From Erodium maritimum (lineage: Eukaryota; Streptophyta; Magnoliopsida; Geraniales; Geraniaceae), in NCBI GenBank assembly GCA_963921825.1, contig OY997593.1:69672039-69736038 (forward strand): DNA of 64,000 bases, in the 5' to 3' direction. Below the pieces are notes generated by a model. The model was not told the origin of the DNA and made no database searches. It worked only from the letters and a program-made list of their open reading frames with translations. Of this stretch, positions 54,560-64,000 are shown one piece after another. Positions within the stretch are counted from its first letter, which is position 1, and the number at the start of each line of letters is the position of its first letter. A program made the translations under genes and the position numbers.

Positions 54560-55256
54560 GGTCTAGGATATGTGTTGGTTTGTCTTGCTATGTCCAGGCC
54601 TTTTCATGGATAGGCCCATAAACAAACTAGATGCTCATCACTAGTGAGATGTGCAGATACATGTTTTCATTAATTTTATAGACTAAAATCTTCAACGGTA
54701 GGAATAGATCGAATCGGTTTATTTTCGGTCTAATTGATCCAAATAAAGAGAAACAAAAAACAGCATTATACCCAGATTGACCTTGATGTGTGGTCTAATC
54801 TTTTGGGCGCCACAGTGGCAATTAGTATCTGATTAGATCACGTGTCGGTGACGTATAACGTTTCTCGTGTTTTTATTCAAATGTTTATAGAAGAATGTAA
54901 AAAAAACTCGGTTGACTATAATTGTTAGACTTTCAAGTACATTACAGATATAAAAAAATTATTCGACTTATCAAGCTTTGCTAATTCCTCTTCCGCTTGT
55001 CTAATTTAGTCGTTCTTTGTTGGTACGAAATAAGTAGATTGTCGTACGTGTTGTTGTAATTCTCTGGTGAACTATTGTTAGAGTTGTGAGATAAAATAAT
55101 AAACCTCCTCAACATCCTAAAACGTATATAACGTAAATTAATATTCATATGGCCAAGTACAAAAATCACATTTTGGTATTATCTAAAAACATTGAACAAT
55201 ATATAAGACCACTCTTGAAATCATCTTCGTCATGCCATGGAGATAAGGTCGATGGG
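54560..55256. other. Intergenic region upstream of RH36
   Basis: AT-rich; no other gene. It should hold the RH36 promoter, but I can point to no clear TATA box. Confidence 0.45.
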
Positions 55257-55275
55257 CAGGGACGGAACGAGAGGG

Positions 55276-55305
55276 GTATAGGGTGTTCCATGGAACACCC
55301 TATAC
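55276..55305. repeat. 30-bp perfect palindrome near the hAT left end
   Basis: GTATAGGGTGTTCCA is directly followed by its exact complement TGGAACACCCTATAC, with no spacer. The same GGAACACCCT word recurs at about 55378 and 57031. Confidence 0.9.
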
Positions 55306-55525
55306 ATATTGAAAATTAGTTTAATGGTTGAAGTCATCTCTAATTAACCTCTGACCTGAGTTCGATTCTTCAGACTGGAACACCCTTGATTTTACTTGTT
55401 TTTTTCTTTGGTTTGGGCTGGGCTAAAATGGGTTTGGGCTCCCAACCCTTTTCATCTTTTTCATACGGGTACACGTACACATGTAAGTCCTGATTATCTG
55501 CTTGTGTACAGAGAGATATGTGTAA

Positions 55526-55527
<2 letters not shown>

Positions 55528-55595
<68 letters not shown>
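55528..55595. repeat. (TA)n microsatellite
   Basis: About 33 TA units without interruption, inside the hAT-type element. Confidence 0.95.
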
Positions 55596-55598
<3 letters not shown>

Positions 55599-55724
55599 GC
55601 TTTATAAAATTATTAAATATTGGTATGAACTTTTATATTCGTATCGTGTATATAAAAGAAAACATTCTTATCCTAAATATAATTAATCTGTGACAAACTA
55701 GAATACATTATTAAGAAATAATTC

Positions 55725-56450
55725 TTGTACTCCCGGAGGATCCTAAAAGGATTGATTTTGTCGCCTTCTTCCCTACAAATGCAGTCCATCAACGGCCACT
55801 TTCATGACCTCCAATCCATTACAGCCACCCAGCCCCTCCTTCCGCCACGGAATCTCTGCAACCCGCCTCGATCCCACGCAGGAGCTTCACGCCGGCCACA
55901 CCTCGACGTCCTCCTCTACCGATCATCGCCCCAACCCTCCTCCACCAATTTGCTGGACAGGAACCCCCCCCCCCCCCCCACTGGTTTTCATGTCGGATCC
56001 GACAACCATCTTTCAAACTATGGTTGTCATCCTCACGGCACCGGCTGCTCGCCTCCCGATCCGGTGATTGAGAGCCAAACCGATCACACCATACGGATCG
56101 GTGCAGACCCAAAGGGTAGGCAGGTCCCTCCGTCTCGGCCACAATCTCTGCCGGATGAGGGTGGGATCGCGGTGGAACCGGGTCATCTCGGTCGATGGAA
56201 CCTTAGGGGACAGGTAGCCGACGGGAAACCGCAGGTGAATATTCGATGGAGACAGATCGTCTCAAGGATTTACAGGCGGAGGTGTTACGGCCTCCTTCGG
56301 CAGAATAAGAAGACCCGACGGGGATGGGAGGGTCCGACTACGGACTATACCCACAGACCCGGGACTGCCAGTGCTGGGAAGTCTCGAGAAAACTGCAATC
56401 AGAGCACCAATTTCAAGTTTGCATTATGTTTTTTTTTACTATTTTAGTTT
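55725..56450 (+). mobile_element. GC-rich LINE-like fragment nested in the hAT element
   Basis: The stretch is much richer in GC than the surrounding element, is open in several frames, includes a C13 run at about 55967, and ends in TTTTTTTTTACTATTTTAG near 56431. It resembles the other LINE-like 5' regions in composition. No domain was found. Confidence 0.4.
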
Positions 56451-57077
56451 GGGTTGGTTAGTTCCTTTTGTTTGCTGGATTAGGTATTATATGTTTAGTA
56501 CTTTTGAAATGTCGGTAAATGAATGTCTTGAGTTTTGTCTGCGATCAAAAGCAAGCTATCTTCTACGGGTATATGAGCGTTGGGCTTGCTACGGTCGGCC
56601 CGGACAAATTTCTGGAACCTAGGGCCTACCTTGTATGGTTTCTTATTTGCAGTAATGCACTTCCCTGTTTACTCGTTTTAAAAAAACGGAATCTTAAACA
56701 TTATATTTTAAATATATTTTAAAAATCTCATATTTCAATCATAAATATTATTGATTATATAACAAAATATTTTAAAAAATAGCATATTTTCTAGCACCAC
56801 CACGCCTTGCCTCGCCACTAAGGGCGGCTTCAGAGGAATTTAGGGTGACTTGTGCAACACCTTATACCAAGAAAATTTGGTGGGTATTTGATCTCTTTTC
56901 ACTTTAAAACGCTCAATTTTAATTCCAAACTCTTATAATATACTAATTATGGAACGAACAATATAAAATAATATAATTTTATTATGAGTGTAATTTTAAT
57001 TTTTGTATTTTAATATATTTAACAATTTTCGTCGGAACACCCTAAAATATATTCCTGGTTCCGCTCCTGTCGATGAG

Positions 57078-57780
57078 TTGCCAAATCCTTGGGGTCCATA
57101 CTAGAGGTATCTTTGTCTTGGAGTAAGCGAAATATCGCATGAGGAAATCATCTCTCTTACTTTTTGTATTATCTCTTTTCCTTTTGTGTGTATCGATAGC
57201 TCCCAGCCCATGTATTATGGATGCTCTTAGACCATGTCGAAATTGGTTCTCAACTTCTCCCTAATCTTTTATGTGTTCTGTTTTTGATCGCTGTTTGCGA
57301 ACACTAAAAATCTTATCTTCGAATAAAAGATCTTATTTGATAAATCAAGAAAAAGAATTGATAAGAGAACCTGAATATTTCCATTTACACTAACTTGGAG
57401 CTGGGATTAATTAAGTTTTGATAATTGATTAGATGGTTAAAGAAAAAGAGAACAATAAACAATAAAATAATGGATCACACTTAACCCCGTCCACTTACTT
57501 CTCCTTTCATCATCTATGAGATAATATAATCTGAGAAGAGGATCTAAAAAGCTTTCTTCTTCCAACTTATTGTAAGCTTTCTTGTTGAAAAATTGAAATC
57601 AATAAATAAAATAAAGCATATTTGTTCTTTTTCGTATTTTCTAATGGACCTGTATTACTTTTAAATAAAAGGTTTACTCCACTCATAATAATTCAAAATA
57701 CGTAAAACAATATGTATTATGAATGAGATTTAACATAATAAGCAAACTCTTTCGTAACTTGAGGCCGCGACTAATCTTAC
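57078..57780. other. AT-rich intergenic gap
   Basis: I see no gene or repeat that I can support. Confidence 0.4.
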
Positions 57781-58183
57781 CCGTCTCTTTGTAGTTATGG
57801 TGCTTCTTTTTTCTGTTGTCGTCGCCGATAGACTGGTTTCCGTTGTTGATTTTGTTGTTCTTGTCGCCCCCGAGTCTCACGTGGTGCAACCCCTTCCCTC
57901 GCAGACCGTGTCCGATGCTGAGGATATTAAGCCCCGCCGAAGGAGAAGGCCGAAACCAATCTCTATTGGTCCTTATACCTTCTCACCCTCTCCTCCTTCG
58001 CCGCCGCTATCCTCGTCTTTCTTGACCTCCGTGGTGCCCATCTCCATGAGTGTGCTCTCTTCCTCGTCTGCTCCAAAACCACGACAGGGTCGGCCCCTGA
58101 AGCGGACCAGTGTCGCTTCGGATTCACGTAACCCTCGCCCGTCGTCTCCTCCGTCGAGCCTAGCCCTAGCTTTACCTCCTGCC

Positions 58184-58919
58184 CATGGTTGTAAACGGCG
58201 CTAGGCGCTAGTCGGGCGTTGAGTACCCTTAGGCGCTAGGCGGGGACTAGTCGGGGCCTAGGCGGATTACATTTATTTATCATTTTTAATTATATATTAT
58301 TTAAAAATAATATATTTCTATGTATTAAAATGGTAATATGTATTTTATATAATAAATATATATTTTATAATACTTAAATGTATATAGCGATTTTTGTATT
58401 TATATTATAAAACTAAAAAGTATATATATATATAAAGGAGAAACTTAGTTGATTTTTATATTTACGTTATAAAATAAAAGGCTATGTATATTAGTATATG
58501 GATTATGGAGTATATAATATATATTGAAACGTCATTATACTTATTGATGAATCACGGACACTAATGACACTTAATGACGTTTCAAAAAAAGAATGACACT
58601 TAATGACATGTTATGTTACTGTTCGAGAGTCCCACATTGGGGAAAAAGTGAAATACACACTCAATTGGTAGTTATAAAATGAAGTAGACAGAGCAAGAGT
58701 TTAATATTTTGAGGCAGCCAAATAAGAGGATGAGTTATAGCCAGCCGCCTGGCCCGCCCAGCCCGCCTACTAGCCGCCCGGCCCGATTTATCGGTGCCTG
58801 GCCCGTTTAGTTGGCCTTAAGTCCGGTTGGCGCTTAATCCCGCCCGACTTGTGTAAGGCGAGGCGTTTTTAGTGTTTGGAGCGCCTAGGCGGGCGCCTAG
58901 AGCGACTTTTACAACCATG
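58184..58919. mobile_element. hAT-type non-autonomous element inside the LINE relic
   Basis: The ends CATGGTTGTAAA and TTTACAACCATG are perfect inverted repeats, except for one extra base (CTTTTACAACC). The octamers CTCCTGCC (58176-58183) and CTCCTGTC (58920-58927) differ at one position and fit an 8-bp target duplication. Subterminal GCGCTAGGCGCTAG and GCGCCTAGGCGGGCGCCTAG clusters surround an AT-rich core. No transposase. Confidence 0.85.
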
Positions 58920-59719
58920 CTCCTGTCCATGGGGTAGTTCCTCTCAGCCATAATCCGAAGGGTCCTCCGTCGCATCAGGCCCTTATCTTGTCTACAGTCC
59001 GTGTGGGTGTCACGCCCTAAATCCGGTTTTGACCGGACTCGAGACATGAACTAAAAACAGTAAATAAATAAATAAATAGATAATAATTAATAATGCAAAT
59101 TCCATAAAACCGTAATTGAAAACCAATGTCAAGAGTCAACAACTCTGTAATCAAACTAACAGGAGATAAAGTTTATACAAAACAGTACGTCTCTAGGACA
59201 AGTCCCACGTCCCAAGGAGCTCCCGAGCCTTGAGACCACCTCTAGACACTAATCAGCAAAGAAACATGTACAAACAGTAAACAAGAAGGGGGGGGGGGGG
59301 GGGTGAGCTTGCGCTCAGTAGGAAAAAATCAGTAAAGTACAGGAACCCCCGTTTTAACAATAAAACCGATTGGTATAATTATTCGAAATTTGTAATTAGT
59401 ACGATTAACCAAAAAGTGCCATAAATATAGATCAATAAGAATTGCGATACTTTAAAGCAGGTAATATTCAAGAAAATCAACAAAAGATAACGAATGAAAC
59501 AAGGAATCGATTAAAGTAACACCCAAATACCGAAATACTGAATATCAAATCCCAAGACTCTGATCCGTACACTGACGTGTACATCCTATCAGATTTCCCC
59601 TCGGCCAGAGGAAACACTAAAATCGAGGTTTCCGGAAACGTTCCCTAGGAACACTCGTCCTCGGAAATCCCGGAAATGTCCCCAAAGGACCACAGATCAT
59701 CGGGGTAAAGTGAGTCTCT

Positions 59720-59875
59720 CTGGAACACGTAGCATTGGAATGAGACAATAAAGTACCATGCCGGAACATCCATCGGCATTGGTCCTCCCGGAACACGTAG
59801 CATCGGATAAGACAATAATATACCATACCGGAATGTCCCTCGGTCTAGGTCTTCCCGGAACACGTAGCATCGGGG
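59720..59875. repeat. Three ~68-bp units in the solo LTR
   Basis: GGAACACGTAGCATYGG recurs at 59722, 59790 and 59857, each followed by a run such as GATAAGACAATAATATACC. The units lie in the left third of the LTR. Confidence 0.8.
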
Positions 59876-60299
59876 TGAAACAACAATGTAAACCTATCGG
59901 GCCAGCATACCCCCTCGGTCGGATATCATCCCGGAAACACCCTCGGGCAGTAAACAACAAAGGCACGCAATACCCGACAAATCACAAAACAACAAACTCA
60001 TGTTAACAATCAAGCTTACCGGCAACTTACCAACCCCGTATCATCGGTCTATCACTCACCTGATCATGTTCAAGGACACAACCAATTCACACTCAAACAT
60101 TTGCTCAATCAATCAATCATAATTACAGAACAACCAATCACACTACGATCATCATAGTTCAATTAATCTAGTTTGACTCTTATCTTATCCTAAGAACGGA
60201 ACATGCATCGGTCTTAAGGGCTAACAATCATCAAAAATACAATCCACAAGCAATCCTAAGGCTCGACATGGCCATTCTACCAGCACGACAATTTCCCAA

Positions 60300-60520
60300 G
60301 ATATTGAAAGCGATTAATCTAGTGAATCACATCCTATATGCATGCTAAGACTCGTCCGGTTATTATTATAATTGAAAAGCGGTTATCCTAGTGAATCACA
60401 TCCTATATGCAAACTAAGACTCGCCCGATTATTATTATAATTGAAAAGCGGTTATCCTAGTGAATCACATCCTATATGCAAACTAGGACCTTTCCGGTTA
60501 TTAATTATCCTATAGGCATA
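60300..60520. repeat. Three ~72-bp units in the solo LTR
   Basis: ATTGAAAGCGATTAATCTAG and ATTGAAAAGCGGTTATCCTAG start successive units, each followed by TGAATCACATCCTATATGCA and ACTAAGACTCG or ACTAGGACC. The last two units are nearly identical. The other solo LTR has two diverged units at 35630-35775. Confidence 0.85.
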
Positions 60521-60764
60521 CTATTAGCATTATTAAATTAGGAGTGAAGTTTACGACTTTTCCCTACCTCAAGAAGAACCAACAGCTACGTCTCCTAGCT
60601 GCTGATGTCCGGGCCTACCTTCGGTCTTCTCGGGCGAAGTCCAAGTATGATTTTAGCAGGTAAAAGTCATAATCAGTCTCGGTGCAGTCCGAAAGTCCTC
60701 TAATTTGTCAATTTAGTCCTTTAATTTCTCCAATTTAAATTATTTAAATTAATTAATTAATTAA

Positions 60765-60960
60765 ATCTGCCCGACCCGGATCCAACCCGATCCAGAACCC
60801 AGACCCGGCCTGACCCAGAACCGACCCGGCCGTAGACCCCACCCAAACCCGGACCTGACCAGACCCGGGCTCAGCCTGGGCCGAGACCTGGCATGGTCTG
60901 GCCCAAGGCCCAGCCTGGTCTGTGGCCCGAGTCTTGGCCTGGCCTGAGCTGGATGCTCGA
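60765..60960. repeat. GACCCGG-rich low-complexity array
   Basis: Words such as GACCCGG, ACCCGAC, GGCCCAGCC and GGCCTG are repeated many times over about 190 bases. It takes about the same place in this LTR as the CACGG array at 36060-36195 has in the other. Confidence 0.75.
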
Positions 60961-62970
60961 GCACGGAGATGGGCGGCTAGGGTTGGGCTCCGGCCGCCGG
61001 CGGCGGCGTTAGGGATGCTCGAATAGCAAGCAGAGCTGGCCGGGAGGAGCGTCAGGGCTTCGGCGTGGCCATGGCGATGACGGTGGTGGCAGACGCGCGG
61101 TCCAATACCCCTCCGTTTCAGATCTGGCGAGAGCGAAGCTCTCGCTCGCCGACGTGGGGATGCGACGAAGCTCGGGGTTTCAGGCGATGAAGCTCGTCCA
61201 ATCGAGCTTCTCACAGTGGGTTTTTCATGCGGGGAGTGGTCGGGGAGATGAACGGGGCGACGAGAGCACGAACCCGTGCGATTTTCCTCTGTCGCCGGCG
61301 CGGTTCGTATTCTGGGAAACGAACCAGAGAGGTTCTCCGGCGTGGCGTGACTCGGTTTTCTCTCGGAAGGGAAGAAGAAGGTGAAGGCGGTGCGTTCGGT
61401 GCGAGAGAGAAGAGAGGAAGAAAGAGAGAAGGGAGGAGAAAGAACGAGAGAGAAGCTGAGGGTTGTGTCTCGGGGTTTGTGCGGCTGCGCGAGGAAGAAG
61501 GATGAACAGTACTCGCTACGGTTTGGGTTTGGGCCTGGCTCGCGCACGCGTCTGGTGCGGGCTTGGCCCGTGTTAGCGAATTGGGCCTGGTCCTCTGACC
61601 GGCCCAGTTTGGCCCAAATGCTTCCTTTTTCCCTTTTTCCCTTTTTTGTTTTTCTTTTCTTTTGCATTCGTTCCAATTTTCAACCCGTTTTTCAACCACG
61701 ACGTTTCAATCGACAATTTTAAAAATTCTAATTCTTTAAACCGGGGCGGTCTTTATAGTGGGGGACGAGGCTAGGGAAACCGTCCTTGTTCACCAAAGAG
61801 ACTCGCCGTCTCCACCTCCTGTCGGTGACTCCATTGTTGTCCCTCTACAACGGGATCCGGCGAGGGGTAAAGCGTCAATGGAAGATCTTCCGAGGACGGC
61901 GGTGGAAGCACTAGGGTTGGGACGGTGCCTTCCCATTTCCCAATCGGGAAAGGATCCGCCTCATCCCTGCTTTCCTTTCGATCTCGGCAGGGGTGAGTCG
62001 TGTCGGGTCACCGACTCTCGACCCCGACGAGCCTCCCTAACCTAACGTTGCACTGGCTCCAAACCTTCATGCTTCGTTGGCAGATCTCCAGGACGGTCTA
62101 TCTACTTGCTCGATCGAGAATGAAGAAGGTTGAGTTCGTCATCCCATTCTCTCCGACCATCTCCACAGCTATTGCTAGGCCGCAATAGGGTATGGTGGGG
62201 AAACTATGGTCGCCGATACCCACCCGGAAGGAGGCCCTACTCCGCATCATCACCACCGCGTGGGGGCGGGATGCGGACGGTCTTGTTGTCAAGGATCTAG
62301 ACCCGAACCTCTTTGGCTTCTACTTCCGGTCGTAAAGCACGTGCTTGCGCCGTGAATGTTTCCCCAACACTATACTTAAGGACTTCTCATCTCTGGGAAG
62401 GAGCACTAGTGTTTCCTTGAGCACTATACCTAATCGTACGGTGGCTCGTGTTGACACCCAGTTTGGGAAGGAGACCCCAGGCTGGAAAAATTTGGTGACC
62501 GACCAGCTCTCTGGTGGTCGGGTCACTGAATTTCCAGCGCCCGTTTCTTTTGGGCCTAAGGATGTTGGAGAGTCATCTACTAGAGACACTAAGAGGTCGG
62601 CGGCTGGCGCACCTCGGGATGATCAGGAAAGGGTGGGCAAGCAGCCCCGCCAAGAGGAATGTTAGGTCGTCTAGGATTCAGGGACTGGCCCTGGGAGGGG
62701 TCTCTGGTCGATGCTTTGCCTCCCACCATTACTGTTAAAGTCCTTGGCCAGTTTTCGGAGCAGGAATTTCAGTATCACTTTCTCATCCCCCGTCTTTTTA
62801 CCTTGCCTATATGGTGTCCCAATATCGTCTGTGACTGTTATAGTAATACAAAGATCAGTGAACCATCTGTTCTTTATTATGTCATTTGGTAGTCATGGAG
62901 CTGGTTCACTGTCTCATAGTATTCTAATTGCTTGTGCTTTATAATATTGCACTTTTCCGGTCAAAAAATG

Positions 62971-63470
62971 AATAAGATTTAACTTGCTGTGGCTTTTTCA
63001 TAAATAAAAAAAACTTGTTGTGCCTTAACTAGGTCTTATTAAACACATGCAACTTCATTCCTATCATCTATTATCTATCAACTTGTCTTTATTCGTCTTT
63101 CTGTATTGTAGATGAAGGCACGTGCGTGTATATATTATATAAAACACACTAATTAGATGTATCATTTGTTAGGTCAAGGTTTAGAATACTTGACTATCGG
63201 TGAAGAACAAACGATTTTATTTTTTTAATAAATTGATACCATATGTAACACAAGAGAATAAAAATTTAATAATATCTTGGATGATAGAAGGTGCAAAGGA
63301 CCTTCGTAACATCAACAAAAATCAAATTCATGATATTACTAATCCATTTATTTTACGTTGTTGAATCAATTAACCTATTATAATGAATGGGACATTGAGA
63401 AACACTATATAGAATTAGGGATAATTGTAAAGATTTATAGCAAACTATACACATTTTGTAATTAATGGAC
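62971..63470. other. AT-rich intergenic gap
   Basis: No gene or repeat that I can support. Confidence 0.4.
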
Positions 63471-63476
63471 CTAAGT

Positions 63477-64000
63477 TTTAGAGAGAGTCGCTCTGACCTC
63501 TCTCTAGAAAACTCGAAACCCTTTTCTCAGCTTCAATCTTCGACCGCCGCCGTCCTCCGCCGGTGATGCTCAAGGTCCTCACGACCTTCGAGCTCACCGG
63601 CGGTGGTGTCCCTTTGCCCGAGCTCCCCCCCTTTCTCCAGTTCCGCTCTCTTTCTGATCTCAGATCCGTTCAGATCTACCTCGCCGACCTTTCCTCTTCT
63701 TCTCCCTGTTGCTGGCTCGTATCCTACCCTCTTCTTCTCCTTGCTGGTGTCGATAAGGGCCAGATTCGGTCGTGGGACGACCTTCCTCACCTTCCCCGAT
63801 GAGGATAGTCGCGGATCTGGCCCTAGGTCGGCTCCTTGGCGGTGGCCCCTTCGAGGTCGCGACGGAGGAAGCCCCCTCTCTCAGATCCCGGCGTCTTCTG
63901 CTGGCTCAGGTGTGGGACGCGTTTCCTGCTCAGGATCGTTGCAGATCTAGTGGACTGGTGCTGCTGGAGTTGGTGTCTTCCTCTTGGAGGCGTCGTTTGC
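63477..64000 (+). mobile_element. 5' part of a LINE-like element, edge-truncated
   Basis: It starts TTTTAGAGAGAGTCGCTCTG and CTCTCTAGAAAACTCGAAACC, like the element at 25085. The body is GC-rich and continues past the window edge, so I cannot say whether a reverse transcriptase follows. Confidence 0.5.

Larger units (their letters stand above)
55257..57069. mobile_element. hAT-type non-autonomous transposon
   Basis: The ends CAGGGACGGAACGAG and, reversed from the right, CAGGAGCGGAACCAG are near-identical inverted repeats with the CAGG start usual for hAT. The octamers TCGATGGG (55249-55256) and TCGATGAG (57070-57077) differ at one position and fit an 8-bp target duplication. GGAACACCCT words recur inside both ends. 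There is no transposase; the centre holds a (TA)n tract and a GC-rich LINE-like fragment. Confidence 0.8.
59008..61757. mobile_element. Solo LTR related to 34521-37090 (2.75 kb)
   Basis: It starts TGTCACGCCCTAAATCCGG and ends near GGCGGTCTTTATA, where the usual CA is TA. The 5-bp duplication GTGGG flanks it (59003-59007, 61758-61762). It shares GTGAGCTTGCGCTCAGTAGG and tandem units with the other solo LTR. There is a G16 run at about 59287. The 307-codon minus-strand open frame (61676-60753) is GC-rich, low in complexity and without domain, so I do not call it a gene. Confidence 0.8.
57797..62970 (+). pseudogene. LINE ORF1 relic in three pieces
   Basis: The pieces are 57797-58183, 58920-59007 and 61763-about 62970, separated by a hAT-type element and a solo LTR. 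The first piece is an open frame with basic, Ser/Pro-rich wording (IKPRRRRRPKPISIGPYTFS; KPRQGRPLKRTSVASD). The third contains, at about 62190-62335, a DUF4283-like segment (GKLWSPIPTRKEALLRIITT; LVVKDLDPNLFGFYFRS). Stops occur near 61870, 62187 and 62333. The end at about 62960 (TTTCCGGTCAAAAAATG) is a short A-tail. No reverse transcriptase lies between ORF1 and the tail. Confidence 0.65.

Noticed and set aside
60753-61676. 307-codon open frame on the minus strand
   Set aside because: It lies wholly inside the solo LTR, in a GC-rich, low-complexity region that is open in several frames. The wording is repetitive and no domain is visible.
1-64000. A new multi-gene defence or biosynthetic system
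   Set aside because: The host genes belong to unrelated known families, with separate promoters and mixed strands. Nothing links them functionally beyond proximity.

Overview
The window is nuclear DNA of a flowering plant, most probably a eudicot. Its genes carry GT-AG introns and belong to plant families: a COMT-type O-methyltransferase, a fasciclin-like arabinogalactan protein, GPN1/QQT2, NF-YC, SKP1 and RNA helicase RH36. It also holds plant Copia elements, TRIMs, MULE-, Harbinger- and hAT-type MITEs, a tRNA-derived SINE and degenerate LINEs. I cannot name the species. There are no prokaryotic features and no CRISPR.

Layout. 1-6.1 kb: LINE-like debris, then a decayed Copia element (1132-6074, TSD GAGAG). 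6.1-7.4 kb: a cluster of MITEs directly upstream of an intact two-exon O-methyltransferase (7627-9532). 9.6-17.9 kb: MITEs, LINE debris and the first exon of an unrecognised plant gene on the minus strand (14523-15142). 17902-23798: a young, defective Copia on the minus strand (TSD CCGGC) inside a LINE relic. 24-29.6 kb: more LINE-like GC-rich elements. 29787-30539: an intact single-exon fasciclin-like arabinogalactan protein gene. 32.1-39.2 kb: a second retroelement block, with a LINE-like element carrying internal tandem repeats, a Copia fragment split by a 2.57-kb solo LTR (TSD TTCGG), a LINE reverse-transcriptase tail and a TRIM.

39.4-54.4 kb is the gene-rich part: GPN1 (+), NF-YC (+), SKP1-like (-) and RH36 (-), with LINE fragments between SKP1 and RH36 and MITEs or a SINE in introns. 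All four genes have open frames through every exon I could place. From 54.6 kb on the window is again transposons: a 1.8-kb hAT-type element (TSD TCGATGRG), then a LINE ORF1 relic broken by a 736-bp hAT-type element and a 2.75-kb solo LTR, then the 5' part of another LINE at the right edge.

The host genes are not an operon or an obvious cluster. GPN1 (assembly and import of RNA polymerase II), RH36 (18S rRNA maturation), SKP1 (SCF ubiquitin ligase) and NF-YC (CCAAT-box factor) are housekeeping or regulatory; the methyltransferase and the arabinogalactan protein are specialised. I found no convincing new multi-gene system. The main points of interest are regulatory and structural: a perfect heat-shock element beside the SKP1 TATA box, a G-box trio before NF-YC, an insertion next to the arabinogalactan gene's TATA box, long solo LTRs with fast-changing internal arrays, and repeated LINE-like elements that lack a reverse transcriptase. 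Splice sites, repeat boundaries and divergence counts were read by eye.
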